Part shown: positions 1-6,991 of the stretch, in pieces
Layout: each line of letters starts with the position of its first letter
Position numbering within the stretch: position 1 is the stretch's first letter
Source of the DNA: a virus
IMG/VR virus record: IMGVR_UViG_3300036760_000087
Span: 1 to 21,082 of that record
DNA: 21,082 nucleotides
Strand: one strand, 5' to 3'
Position numbers and translations under genes: made by a program
Notes under the pieces: generated by a model
Database searches by the model: none
What the model saw: the letters and a program-made list of their open reading frames with translations, nothing else
Told to the model about the DNA's origin: nothing

Positions 1-2
1 TC

Positions 3-299
3 GAAGCCGAAGCAAGGCTTAGGGTGGGGCGGTTGGATGCAGAGAAGGATAGGCTAGCAGCCGTGCTGGACTCGCAAATCCGAGCAGAGTTTGCTAGACT
101 AGGCGACAAGGCGACCGAGGCAAAGGTTAGCCACGCCATAACAGTGAACGAAGAATACCAAGCTGTTGTTCAAGCTCTGCTACAAGCCGAGAAGGATGCA
201 GCGACTCTTCGCTGGTCCATGACCGCGTTGACACACAAAAGCGAGTGCTTGCGTGCGTTGGCATACAGAGAAAATCAATCAATGAAAGCAGACAGATAA
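3..299 (+). CDS. C-terminal part of a small helical phage protein (truncated by window start)
   Basis: The reading frame is open from the first bases of the window to a TAA at 297-299. A GTG at 24 could be a start, but the frame continues upstream with charged residues (EAEARLR), so the gene most likely begins outside the window. The visible part is about 98 residues, rich in Ala, Glu, Lys and Arg with heptad-like spacing, and is predicted by eye to be almost wholly alpha-helical. A segment reading KATEAKVSHAITVNEEYQ resembles small helical proteins that I recall beside single-strand-binding and recombination genes in other phages; that family has no assigned activity. It sits 13 bases before the ssDNA-binding protein gene, so a recombination or replication accessory role is a guess from context only. 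Confidence 0.6.
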   Translation, partial: EAEARLRVGRLDAEKDRLAAVLDSQIRAEFARLGDKATEAKVSHAITVNEEYQAVVQALLQAEKDAATLRWSMTALTHKSECLRALAYRENQSMKADR

Positions 300-312
300 A
301 AGGAATCATGAA

Positions 313-1161
313 ATGGGTCTAATAGAATTCAAACGAAACGATGAAGCACTAGACAGGGCACGAGCGCGCGATGTTGCCGGTGCGAATCAAGGTGCATTTG
401 CTCTCACCCTCAAGTCAGGTCGCACTACGCTCCGCGTAATGCCCGCTTGGAGCGAGAAGGGTGTGTGGTTACAAGAGATCGTAGAGCACTTCATCAACGG
501 CAAGAACCGGTCCTTCCCTTGCGTAGCAGAGTCGGCGGGTCGCTGCCCTATCTGTGAGCATGGCGCTAGCTTGGCAGCTCAAGGACTAGAGGATCAGGCG
601 AAGAGCTTCAAGGCTTCGACTAAGTTTCTCACCAACGTCCTAGTGCTCAATGACCCGAATGGCAAGTTGTCCATCAAGGACGGTGTCAAGGTTATGAAGC
701 TACCGTCAACCGTCAAGACGGCATTGCTTGATCTAGACACGGACAAGGGCGGAGGCTATGGCGATATCGTCAGCTTCCATCATGGCATGAACGTCAACGT
801 GGATCGCACAGGACTCGGCCTTACTACCAAGTACGTCGTGAAGGTAGTGCCTCAACGCACTAGCATCATCGAGACGATTCAGGCAGAGGGCCTAAACCTA
901 GAGTCGTTTCAGCTACATGCACTCGATGCCTTCGTACCGGCGAAGACATACGAGGATATCGTTGCTGAGTTCGGCGCTCTAATGTCAGACTCGCCAGCGC
1001 CGACAGCGGCTCCGGTAAGTCAGCCAGCAACCATAAAGCCCGCAACATCAGGGGCATTTACAACGGTCTCGGCCACGCCGACAGTGCGGGGCTTTAAGGT
1101 AGCAGTACCAAAGGTCAACGTGACTCTCGCTCCCCCAACCTTTCCACCTAAGGGTAACTAA
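313..1161 (+). CDS. gp32-like single-stranded DNA-binding protein
   Basis: The 282-residue protein should coat ssDNA during phage replication and recombination. The key evidence is a zinc-site pattern matching T4 gp32: H59, C70, C78 and C81 (FPC...CPIC), inside a basic/aromatic N-terminal half that fits an OB-fold core (residues about 25-215). The N-terminus is basic (FKRNDEALDRARAR), as in the cooperativity segment of gp32. From about residue 227 it becomes a Pro/Ala/Thr-rich low-complexity tail. Unlike gp32 and bacterial SSB it does not end in an acidic tip; the last residues are PPTFPPKGN. The ATG at 313 has an AAAGGA-type ribosome site about eight bases upstream; the ATG at 308 is in another frame. 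It lies upstream of RecA and SbcCD homologues, consistent with a recombination module. The family call is firm; details of DNA binding are inferred. Confidence 0.85.
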   Translation: MGLIEFKRNDEALDRARARDVAGANQGAFALTLKSGRTTLRVMPAWSEKGVWLQEIVEHFINGKNRSFPCVAESAGRCPICEHGASLAAQGLEDQAKSFKASTKFLTNVLVLNDPNGKLSIKDGVKVMKLPSTVKTALLDLDTDKGGGYGDIVSFHHGMNVNVDRTGLGLTTKYVVKVVPQRTSIIETIQAEGLNLESFQLHALDAFVPAKTYEDIVAEFGALMSDSPAPTAAPVSQPATIKPATSGAFTTVSATPTVRGFKVAVPKVNVTLAPPTFPPKGN

Positions 1162-1163
1162 CA

Positions 1164-1445
1164 ATGGCGTCTTTCAAGAAATACACAGATAACGAGAAGC
1201 AGCAAATGGCTGCCGAGTATGTTAGCGGTGTGGTACTAAAGGATTTGGCCGCTCGATTTGCGGTCAGCATCCCAACTATGGCGAAGTATGTTAGAGCAGG
1301 AGGCGGTGCCGTGCGCAAGCCTGGAACCATCGGACCGGTGCGCCCACCGGTAGCAGTTGAGCCGGGACAACAGGCCATCGCCGTACCAGTAGCAACCGAA
1401 CCAGTAGTCGCGCAAACGCTGCGTGTGCTACTTTCGATGGAGTAA
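1164..1445 (+). CDS. Small helix-turn-helix protein with Pro/Val/Ala-rich tail
   Basis: The protein has 93 residues. Residues 8-45 form a likely helix-turn-helix of the kind found in transposase and resolvase DNA-binding domains (YVSGVVLKDLAARFAVSIPTM): an Ala-rich positioning helix, a Gly/Val turn and a recognition helix ending in KYVR. Residues 50-85 are Pro/Val/Ala-rich and probably unstructured. There is no catalytic domain, so it is not a full transposase or recombinase. It starts two bases after the SSB stop codon, with an AAGGG sequence about 11 bases upstream. It could be a small DNA-binding regulator or an accessory factor of the recombination module. I do not recognise a specific family. 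Confidence 0.7.
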   Translation: MASFKKYTDNEKQQMAAEYVSGVVLKDLAARFAVSIPTMAKYVRAGGGAVRKPGTIGPVRPPVAVEPGQQAIAVPVATEPVVAQTLRVLLSME

Positions 1446-1447
1446 AC

Positions 1448-1537
1448 ATGTTAGTAATAGTGGGTGGTATAATCGGCGGGCTTCTAGCCGCACTAGTCTT
1501 TATGATACTAGTAGATGGGCCTCGGCTGCGGCGATAG
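1448..1537 (+). CDS. 29-residue single-span membrane peptide (first of three in tandem)
   Basis: ATG at 1448, TAG at 1535-1537. The product begins MLVIVGGIIGGLLAALVFMI, one hydrophobic helix with GG/GxxG helix-packing motifs, and ends in a short polar tail (LVDGPRLRR) whose basic end would be cytoplasmic by the positive-inside rule. A GGAG sits at 1438-1441, six bases before the ATG, which supports translation. It starts two bases after the HTH gene stop. Function is unknown. Two similar hydrophobic micro-ORFs follow directly, and others occur at 11575 and 12634. Confidence 0.6.
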   Translation: MLVIVGGIIGGLLAALVFMILVDGPRLRR

Positions 1538-1538
1538 T

Positions 1539-1613
1539 ATGTCAGTGTTCATAACAATAATCGTAGTGTTTCTAGTCACAACAGCCTTGTTAGATATTGC
1601 TAATGACCGATAA
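1539..1613 (+). CDS. 24-residue single-span membrane peptide (second of three)
   Basis: ATG at 1539, TAA at 1611-1613. The product begins MSVFITIIVVFLVTTALLDI and ends ANDR: one hydrophobic helix followed by a short polar tail. It begins one base after the previous stop and overlaps the next micro-ORF by 11 bases, so reading may depend on translational coupling. I see no good Shine-Dalgarno site of its own. Support comes from composition and from tight packing with its two neighbours. Function is unknown. Confidence 0.5.
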   Translation: MSVFITIIVVFLVTTALLDIANDR

Positions 1614-1698
1614 CGTTATAACATACCTCATAGTAAATGCAGTAGTCATAATATTTATAGGCGCGCTACTCTTTATGGCGGTTGTCGATGGCAACTAA
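1603..1698 (+). CDS. 31-residue single-span membrane peptide (third of three)
   Basis: ATG at 1603, TAA at 1696-1698. After MTDNVITY comes a hydrophobic helix (LIVNAVVIIFIGALLFMAVV) ending in DGN. The Asp-Gly just after the helix is shared with the micro-ORF at 1448 (LVDGP) and the candidate at 12634 (AFDGD). The 3' end overlaps the chosen recA start by 11 bases, so the four ORFs from 1448 to 2791 may be translationally coupled. Function is unknown. Confidence 0.55.
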   Translation: MTDNVITYLIVNAVVIIFIGALLFMAVVDGN

Positions 1699-2791
1699 AG
1701 AAGAGTCCAATAGCATCCTAGATGCTTTGAATAAGGCAAAGGTCGGGGGGGAGGACGGTGCCGGGAACTCAGGTTACGGCACCGATCTTACCCTTGCATC
1801 GCATGTCAAGTTCGGGATACCATCTAGAATCCCTCAGCTAGACTTATCTATGGGTCGCCCAGGTTACCCGGCAGGCCGTGTCATTGAGCTATTCGGTCTG
1901 CCGGCCAGCGGTAAGACTACAGCAGCCTACCACGCCCTGGCTCAATGCCAGAAAATGGGCGGGCTAGCGGTGCTAATAGACACGGAGGCTACGTTCGACC
2001 CTGCGCGCGCAGCCCAATGCGGCATCGAACCTAGTCGCCTCATGGTAACAGAAGCTAATGACATCGAAGAGATCTTTGAGAAGATCGAAGTCATGTTAGA
2101 GGCTTACGGTAAGGACGAGACGTTAATGGCGAATCCTATCGCTATCTGCGTGGACTCTGTTACAGCCGTTGAGACTCGTTACAATGCCGCGCGCGGCATG
2201 GAGCTAGAGGTTCGCGTAGGCGAGGATGCTAGAGCTATTCGCCGGGGGCTGCGCAAGGTAAACAAGAAGATCGCCAACTTAAATGCTTGTCTATTCTTCA
2301 TCAACCATTCTACGGCGTTAATTGGTAAGTCATTTGGCAAGCAGTCAGATAGCGCTGGCGGTAACGCCATCAAGTTCTTTGCAAGCGTGCGAGTGGAGTT
2401 TGCCTACGTAGGGAACATTACCGAGGGCAAGACGCCAGACGAGAAGATCCGGCGTGGTCAGGTAGTTAACCTGACCCTAATCAAGAACAAAGTCGAGAAG
2501 ACCCACGCCCCTACAGCTAAGGTAGAGCTTACAGAGAACGGCTTTGATATCTACGAGGGTTTGTTCGAGGCTTTCCAGACCATCGGGGCCTTAGAGCGGG
2601 TGAACAACACCAACTGGCATTTCTTGCCTACCAAAACAACGTTGGCCAAGAAAGAATGGCGAGCGTTGCTAGACGGGTACACGAACAAGGAAGGCGTCGT
2701 GTTAGGACTGGACGGCTTCTACAAGTACTTCCTTAGACTAGCGAGCAATGACAAGTTCATCACGGCTTACGGGGCGTCACTGGATTCTTGA
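1688..2791 (+). CDS. RecA/UvsX-family recombinase
   Basis: This 367-residue ATPase should form filaments on ssDNA and catalyse strand exchange. Numbered from the ATG at 1688: Walker A GLPASGKT at 70-77, catalytic Glu E100 in LIDTE, Walker B AICVD with D156, and a loop-2 region FINHSTALIG...SDSAGGNAIKFFASVR that parallels RecA FINQ...TTGGNALKFYASVR. H207 occupies the position of E. coli RecA Gln194, the residue thought to couple ATP state to DNA binding. The N-terminal 60 residues are short and Gly-rich, and the C-terminal domain differs from bacterial RecA. A TTG six bases upstream in frame (1682) is possible, but the ATG with GGCGG at 1677-1681 is better. It lies between the SSB gene and the sbcD/sbcC pair, a typical phage recombination order. 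Confidence 0.92.
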   Translation: MATKEESNSILDALNKAKVGGEDGAGNSGYGTDLTLASHVKFGIPSRIPQLDLSMGRPGYPAGRVIELFGLPASGKTTAAYHALAQCQKMGGLAVLIDTEATFDPARAAQCGIEPSRLMVTEANDIEEIFEKIEVMLEAYGKDETLMANPIAICVDSVTAVETRYNAARGMELEVRVGEDARAIRRGLRKVNKKIANLNACLFFINHSTALIGKSFGKQSDSAGGNAIKFFASVRVEFAYVGNITEGKTPDEKIRRGQVVNLTLIKNKVEKTHAPTAKVELTENGFDIYEGLFEAFQTIGALERVNNTNWHFLPTKTTLAKKEWRALLDGYTNKEGVVLGLDGFYKYFLRLASNDKFITAYGASLDS

Positions 2792-2814
2792 AGCGTAGGA
2801 TATGGGGTTAAGAA

Positions 2815-3912
2815 ATGACCAAACACTTTGTAGTCTTCTCCGACCTACACCTACACCCATGGGCTTACGGTTCTCGTATAGTCAAAGGAAGGAACTCTCG
2901 CCTTGAACAACAGAAAGAAGTCGTCCAGGAGATCGCGAACTACTGCCAAGAACGGGAGATCCCCGAAGTCGTCTTCACAGGCGACCTTTTTCACACCTCT
3001 ACGGTCGCCGCAGAAACCAGTCAAGCGGCTTATGAAGCCTTTGGAGCGTTCCAAGACAGCAAAGTCGCGCTCTCGATCCTTGTCGGGAACCACGACCAAA
3101 GTAGTCGAACAGGAGAGCTTCATTCTCTCTCCTTCTTCAATGAATTCGGGCAAGTTTACGACGCTGGGGCTATTGCTTTCGAAGCACTACGCGGCAGATT
3201 TAACCAGACAATTGCAGGCATGCCAGCCTATTTTTTTCCGTACACCGACGACGAAGCAATCCTCCGAGCCTACCTTGACACAGCCCGAAACGAACGATGT
3301 TTCCTTTTCCTTCATCAAGGAGTAGGCGGTGTCGAAGTCAACTCCAAAGGATTTACCCTCAATGAAATCCTTACTCCTTCTATGGTGCCTAGCAACTGTG
3401 CTATGGCTTTCACTGGCCACTATCATTCTTTTAAGCCAGTCAGCAACAATCTCATCATTCCTGGGTCCACTGTTCAACTAAATTTCGGCGACGAGGGGGA
3501 AGCCCGAGGCTGGCTAGACGTAACCGTAGACGGCGAGCAGGTTACAGAGATCAATTTCATAGAGTCCAAGGCTTCCAAGTTCATAACCCTACATGAAGAG
3601 GATTTTGATTCCAATGGCGAAAACAACCCCCTACCGAACTTGGCTGGCAACTATATCCGGGTACTCTCTTCGGGCGCTTATGGCCCAGAGGAGTTGTCAA
3701 ATATGGTTCTCCAATTCGGTGCGGTCTCATGTGAAGTCAAACCTATCTACAAAGAGAATCCGGTCCACAAAACCACAGTAGCGGTCGCCTCTTTGAATGA
3801 GATAGTCTATTCGTTCGCCAATGCAAAAGAGAAGGCTGGCATCATCTCTAACCACGATAAGGAAGTTGGCGAAGCGTTGCTGAAAGGCAACTACCAAGTG
3901 CCCCAAATATGA
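2815..3912 (+). CDS. sbcD: SbcD/gp47-like nuclease subunit (Mre11 family metallophosphoesterase)
   Basis: The 365-residue protein is the predicted nuclease subunit that, with the ATPase encoded next, processes DNA ends, as T4 gp47/gp46 and bacterial SbcCD do. The full set of calcineurin-like metal motifs is present in order: D10-x-H12 (FSDLHLH), GDLFH with D57, GNHD 91-94, H167 (FLFLHQG) and GHYH 201-204. The C-terminal about 130 residues would be the capping and partner-binding region. ATG 2815 follows a GGGG run by seven bases. Its TGA overlaps the sbcC ATG (ATGA at 3909-3912), indicating coupled synthesis of the two subunits. Its 5' two thirds has few CTAG tetramers compared with its neighbours. 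Confidence 0.92.
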   Translation: MTKHFVVFSDLHLHPWAYGSRIVKGRNSRLEQQKEVVQEIANYCQEREIPEVVFTGDLFHTSTVAAETSQAAYEAFGAFQDSKVALSILVGNHDQSSRTGELHSLSFFNEFGQVYDAGAIAFEALRGRFNQTIAGMPAYFFPYTDDEAILRAYLDTARNERCFLFLHQGVGGVEVNSKGFTLNEILTPSMVPSNCAMAFTGHYHSFKPVSNNLIIPGSTVQLNFGDEGEARGWLDVTVDGEQVTEINFIESKASKFITLHEEDFDSNGENNPLPNLAGNYIRVLSSGAYGPEELSNMVLQFGAVSCEVKPIYKENPVHKTTVAVASLNEIVYSFANAKEKAGIISNHDKEVGEALLKGNYQVPQI

Positions 3913-5756
3913 GACTACTAAATTTTAAGGCGCAAAACCTATTCTCGCTCGGCGAGGTAGAACTTAACCTAGACAAGCGTGGCTTGCTTCTAGTAACAGG
4001 TCATTCTAATGACGAAGGCGGAGCAAATGGATCAGGAAAATCAAGCTTGTCATCCAAAGGGATCGTGTGGACGTTGTACGGAAGTACCGCCGCAGGAGAC
4101 AAAGCCGATGCAGTCATCAACCGCTTTGCCAACGAGGGGGATACGTGCAGCGGGACTCTGGACGTGGAATCTAGTAATGGCGGCAAGTTTCGCATTATTC
4201 GGAGCCGTCGTCCTAACAGACTCACTGTTATTGATCTGGCTACGGGGACAGACATTTCTTGCAAGACTGAGAAAGACTCTCAGGAACTTATTAACGGCAT
4301 CCTCGGACGTACCAGAGAAACCTTCTTGCAGACGGACTTCTTTGGACAGGGGAAGGCCGCGAACTTCCTCGACCTCACACCGAAAGCGCAAGTCGAACTC
4401 CTCGAAACCATCCTCCCCTTTGAAGCCCTAAACAAGCTAGCTGAGGACGCGAAGAGCTTCTTGACGAAGCTTAAGGTTGTACAGTCCAGCGTAGAGCGTA
4501 AGGTAGCTGAGCACAACGGCGAGATGTTAGAAGCCCAGCGCCAAGAGCGCGAGCTATCGGCCAACATTGACCAGTGGGAAGGCAAGCACGAAGCTTCTAT
4601 AGTCTCCCTAACAGAAGAGGTCGCCAAGCTTGAGGCCAACGACCCTATCCTCGCCAAGATAGACGAACTTAAAAAACTGGTGGTAGCGCTACCTACTAAG
4701 AATGAGACCGACATGCTGGTGGTAGGAACCAACACTACCATAGGCATACTAGTAGATCAACGGGACGCCCACCTTAAAGCTATAGGCGAGTGGCGGGTGG
4801 TGGCAGGCCGCAAGCTAGTCGAGCCAGTAGACAATGCGTGCCCTACCTGCAAGCAGAACATGCCCCAGAAACAGTTCGACGCTCTGCTAGGCAAGCATAG
4901 ACACGACAGTATGGACATTGTTCACGCCGAGAAGACCGTTAAAAAGTATACCGAAGTCCTAGGCCAACTAGAGCAGGCTATTCGAGAAGCCCAGGCACAG
5001 CAGGTTTTGGCTTCTGAAAACATTAGGAAGCTCAATCAGATAGACCTAGAGATTGCCCAGCTAGAGGCTACACGAAACAACAACAACTTAGCTATACTTA
5101 GACAGAAGCTTGAGAGTGTTCGGCTAGAAGTAAATCCTTACGAGCACTTGTACAACAATAATGCGTCAACGCTAAAGGGAGTAATGGGTTCACTAGGGCA
5201 CCACAAAGCTAGGTTAGCCGAGATTGATAATGACCGAAAGGCTTTGGAGTTCTGGCAGACGGCCTTCAACAAAGAGCTTAAGAACGAATTTCTGGATCAG
5301 GTTTGCCCCTTTATCGAAGCAAAAACGAACCTACATCTTGGGGGTATAGGCAATGGCCAAATCAAAGTTAAGGTATCAACCAGTAAAACCCTCAAGTCTA
5401 ATGACAGCCGTTCAGAGTTCACTGTTTCCGTGGCCTCCGCTACAGGGGGAGCGAGCTATGATGCCCTTTCTGGCGGCGAAAAGCAGATCGTCAATTTTAG
5501 TTTTGGACTTGCCCTGGCAGACCTAGCAGCGGTGCAGGTAGATGGCCCCTCATACTTCATGGTCCTAGATGAACCCTTTGTATGCCTAGATGCTAGAAAT
5601 TCTGAATTCCTCATCGGCTACCTCGGGAGCTACCTTGCTGGTAAGAAAGAAACAATCCTACTGATCTCGAATGAGGAAACTCTTAAGGCTCTTGTACCAA
5701 ATAAGATTCAAGTAACAAAAGAAAACGGCGTGTCAAGGATAGATGAAGATGCTTAA
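3909..5756 (+). CDS. sbcC: SbcC/gp46-like ATPase (Rad50 family)
   Basis: The 615-residue SMC-like ATPase is the predicted partner of the SbcD-like nuclease. The Walker A motif ends in GANGSGKSS (residues 38-46), preceded by a phage-style NDEGG insertion. A coiled coil runs from about 180 to 445, interrupted by a zinc hook CPTC at 311-314. The ABC signature LSGGEKQ lies at 520-526 and the Walker B segment YFMVLDEP at 549-556. The coiled coil is much shorter than in E. coli SbcC (about 1050 residues in total), matching T4 gp46-sized proteins. The start overlaps the sbcD stop. Leucine codon choice shifts near 4435: CTC/CTT dominate upstream and CTA returns downstream, possibly a recombination junction. 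Confidence 0.92.
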   Translation: MRLLNFKAQNLFSLGEVELNLDKRGLLLVTGHSNDEGGANGSGKSSLSSKGIVWTLYGSTAAGDKADAVINRFANEGDTCSGTLDVESSNGGKFRIIRSRRPNRLTVIDLATGTDISCKTEKDSQELINGILGRTRETFLQTDFFGQGKAANFLDLTPKAQVELLETILPFEALNKLAEDAKSFLTKLKVVQSSVERKVAEHNGEMLEAQRQERELSANIDQWEGKHEASIVSLTEEVAKLEANDPILAKIDELKKLVVALPTKNETDMLVVGTNTTIGILVDQRDAHLKAIGEWRVVAGRKLVEPVDNACPTCKQNMPQKQFDALLGKHRHDSMDIVHAEKTVKKYTEVLGQLEQAIREAQAQQVLASENIRKLNQIDLEIAQLEATRNNNNLAILRQKLESVRLEVNPYEHLYNNNASTLKGVMGSLGHHKARLAEIDNDRKALEFWQTAFNKELKNEFLDQVCPFIEAKTNLHLGGIGNGQIKVKVSTSKTLKSNDSRSEFTVSVASATGGASYDALSGGEKQIVNFSFGLALADLAAVQVDGPSYFMVLDEPFVCLDARNSEFLIGYLGSYLAGKKETILLISNEETLKALVPNKIQVTKENGVSRIDEDA

Positions 5757-6426
5757 TACCCAGCTCAAAGAAAACACCGAACAACTACTATTGCAGCACG
5801 AGTACGGTATAGACGTTAAGGGTCGCGTAGTGTACCTAATAGGGGAGTTTGGCGGCGAATGCGATGTAATAAAGATGACCTTGACCAACCTGCGGTTCCT
5901 AGCTAGCCCTATTCATTTTCCTGAAACCTACCTTGAGCCGATAACACTGGTCATTGATAGCCCTGGCGGTGAGGACATTGCAATGTTCCACCTTTATGAC
6001 TTCATTACAACCAGCAAGACCCCTATCTATACGGTTGGCCAAGGCGAAGTGTGCTCAGCCGCAGCTCTCATACTAGTAGCAGGAGAGAAGGGTCACCGAT
6101 CGGCTACCCCTAACTGCCTTTTTATGGTGCATAAAGGTAAGTCAGGGCTTGGCGGCGATGATGATGAAGTGGAAGCACAAGCAGCCCTACAAGCCCTCAT
6201 GAGTGACAGGTATTGGAAACTGCTACAAAGGCATACTGAACTTACAGCGGCACAATGGTTTAGTAAGAGCAAACATAAAGGCGAACTCTGGATTAACGCC
6301 GATACCATGATGGAATTTGGAGTAATAGATTCTATTGTGCCGACGACAAAAGAATGGCCAGTTCTATCAACGAAAAAGATTCGCACTAAAGTTAAAGAAA
6401 TCGAGGCAGAAGAAGACGATGAATAA
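5743..6426 (+). CDS. ClpP-like serine protease
   Basis: The 227-residue ClpP/crotonase-fold protein has the ClpP landmarks: IDSPGG at 71-76 (oxyanion region), the nucleophile S105 in GEVCSAAALILVAG, and H130 in FMVHKG. By alignment with E. coli ClpP (DRFLSAPEAVEYGLVD), the catalytic Asp position falls in ELWINADTMMEFGVID and is Glu (E181). The protein ends in an acidic tail (EIEAEEDDE). No Clp ATPase or head gene is in the window; the flanking genes are recombination genes, so a capsid-maturation role is not suggested by context. It starts inside the end of sbcC (14-base overlap). ATG 5743 has an AAGGA only three bases away, so the in-frame ATG at 5749, nine bases from it, may be the true start. 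Protease fold is likely; activity is uncertain. Confidence 0.8.
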   Translation: MKMLNTQLKENTEQLLLQHEYGIDVKGRVVYLIGEFGGECDVIKMTLTNLRFLASPIHFPETYLEPITLVIDSPGGEDIAMFHLYDFITTSKTPIYTVGQGEVCSAAALILVAGEKGHRSATPNCLFMVHKGKSGLGGDDDEVEAQAALQALMSDRYWKLLQRHTELTAAQWFSKSKHKGELWINADTMMEFGVIDSIVPTTKEWPVLSTKKIRTKVKEIEAEEDDE

Positions 6427-6991
6427 TCTAGATTTCTCTGGACATTTGTTCTACGCTTCCCTGTTCCTAGGTATGCTCCTGCTACAAGCTAAGGACTATC
6501 GAGGCTGGGCGTTGCGCTTCATAGGCGAGGCAGGTTGGATAGGCATAGGGTTCATTATAGGATATAGTTCCATCATTCTCTGGGGCTTTGCCTTTATGGC
6601 CGTAGACGTGCTAGGCTACTCTACGTGGCGGAAGGAACAGAAAATTCAAGCCATGAAATGGCGTGAAGATACTGAATACTTATGGGATGATTGTGACGAT
6701 ACTGAATACTTCTGGGGTGATTGTGACGGTAAAATTCACGTACCGGGGTGTCGTCACTTTAAGCCTATTGAAGATGGAACCTGTATCACGGGTCTAGATG
6801 AGGTTATTGTTTATGACCCGTTAAAGAGTATTGTTAAAAAGGAAAAGAAAAATGTTAGGAAAAACGCCAAAGCCAAAGCGAAAAGGAATCCGCCCGTCAA
6901 GCTCGAAAGCGAAAGGTCGCGAGTGGCAAAAACAAATCGCAAAACTCCTAACCGAAAAGTTCGAGCTGGAGGAAGGCGACCTCGTAAGTAG
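6419..6991 (+). CDS. Two-helix membrane protein with duplicated acidic motif and basic tail
   Basis: The protein has 190 residues from ATG 6419, which overlaps the protease stop by eight bases. Residues 8-23 and 38-62 are hydrophobic and likely span the membrane. Next comes a perfectly adjacent ten-residue duplication, DTEYLWDDCD (84-93) and DTEYFWGDCD (94-103), encoded by a 30-base tandem repeat. Further Cys/His residues (C111, H113, C122) follow and might bind a metal with C92 and C102. From residue 139 the tail is extremely basic. Residues 145-190 are encoded by DNA that also encodes the nuclease start in another frame. I do not recognise the family. A start further upstream at 6335 is in frame but would lie deep in the protease gene and has no support. 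Confidence 0.65.
   Translation: MNNLDFSGHLFYASLFLGMLLLQAKDYRGWALRFIGEAGWIGIGFIIGYSSIILWGFAFMAVDVLGYSTWRKEQKIQAMKWREDTEYLWDDCDDTEYFWGDCDGKIHVPGCRHFKPIEDGTCITGLDEVIVYDPLKSIVKKEKKNVRKNAKAKAKRNPPVKLESERSRVAKTNRKTPNRKVRAGGRRPRK
6668..6727 (+). repeat. 30-bp tandem duplication inside the membrane-protein gene
   Basis: Two head-to-tail 30-base copies (6668-6697 and 6698-6727), each beginning GATACTGAATACTT and ending GATTGTGAC, differ at only a few positions. The unit is a multiple of three, so the frame is kept and ten residues are doubled. The near identity suggests a recent duplication by slippage or unequal recombination. Confidence 0.9.

Noticed and set aside
1164-1445. Possible transposase or resolvase because of the HTH sequence
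   Set aside because: Only the HTH is present. There is no DDE or serine-recombinase catalytic region, and no terminal inverted repeats or target duplication were seen.
2851-4747. Long open frames on the minus strand and in other + frames across sbcD and sbcC
   Set aside because: They overlap fully with clear conserved genes, have unusual Ser/Arg-rich composition and no recognisable domains, and no gene in the window otherwise runs on the minus strand.
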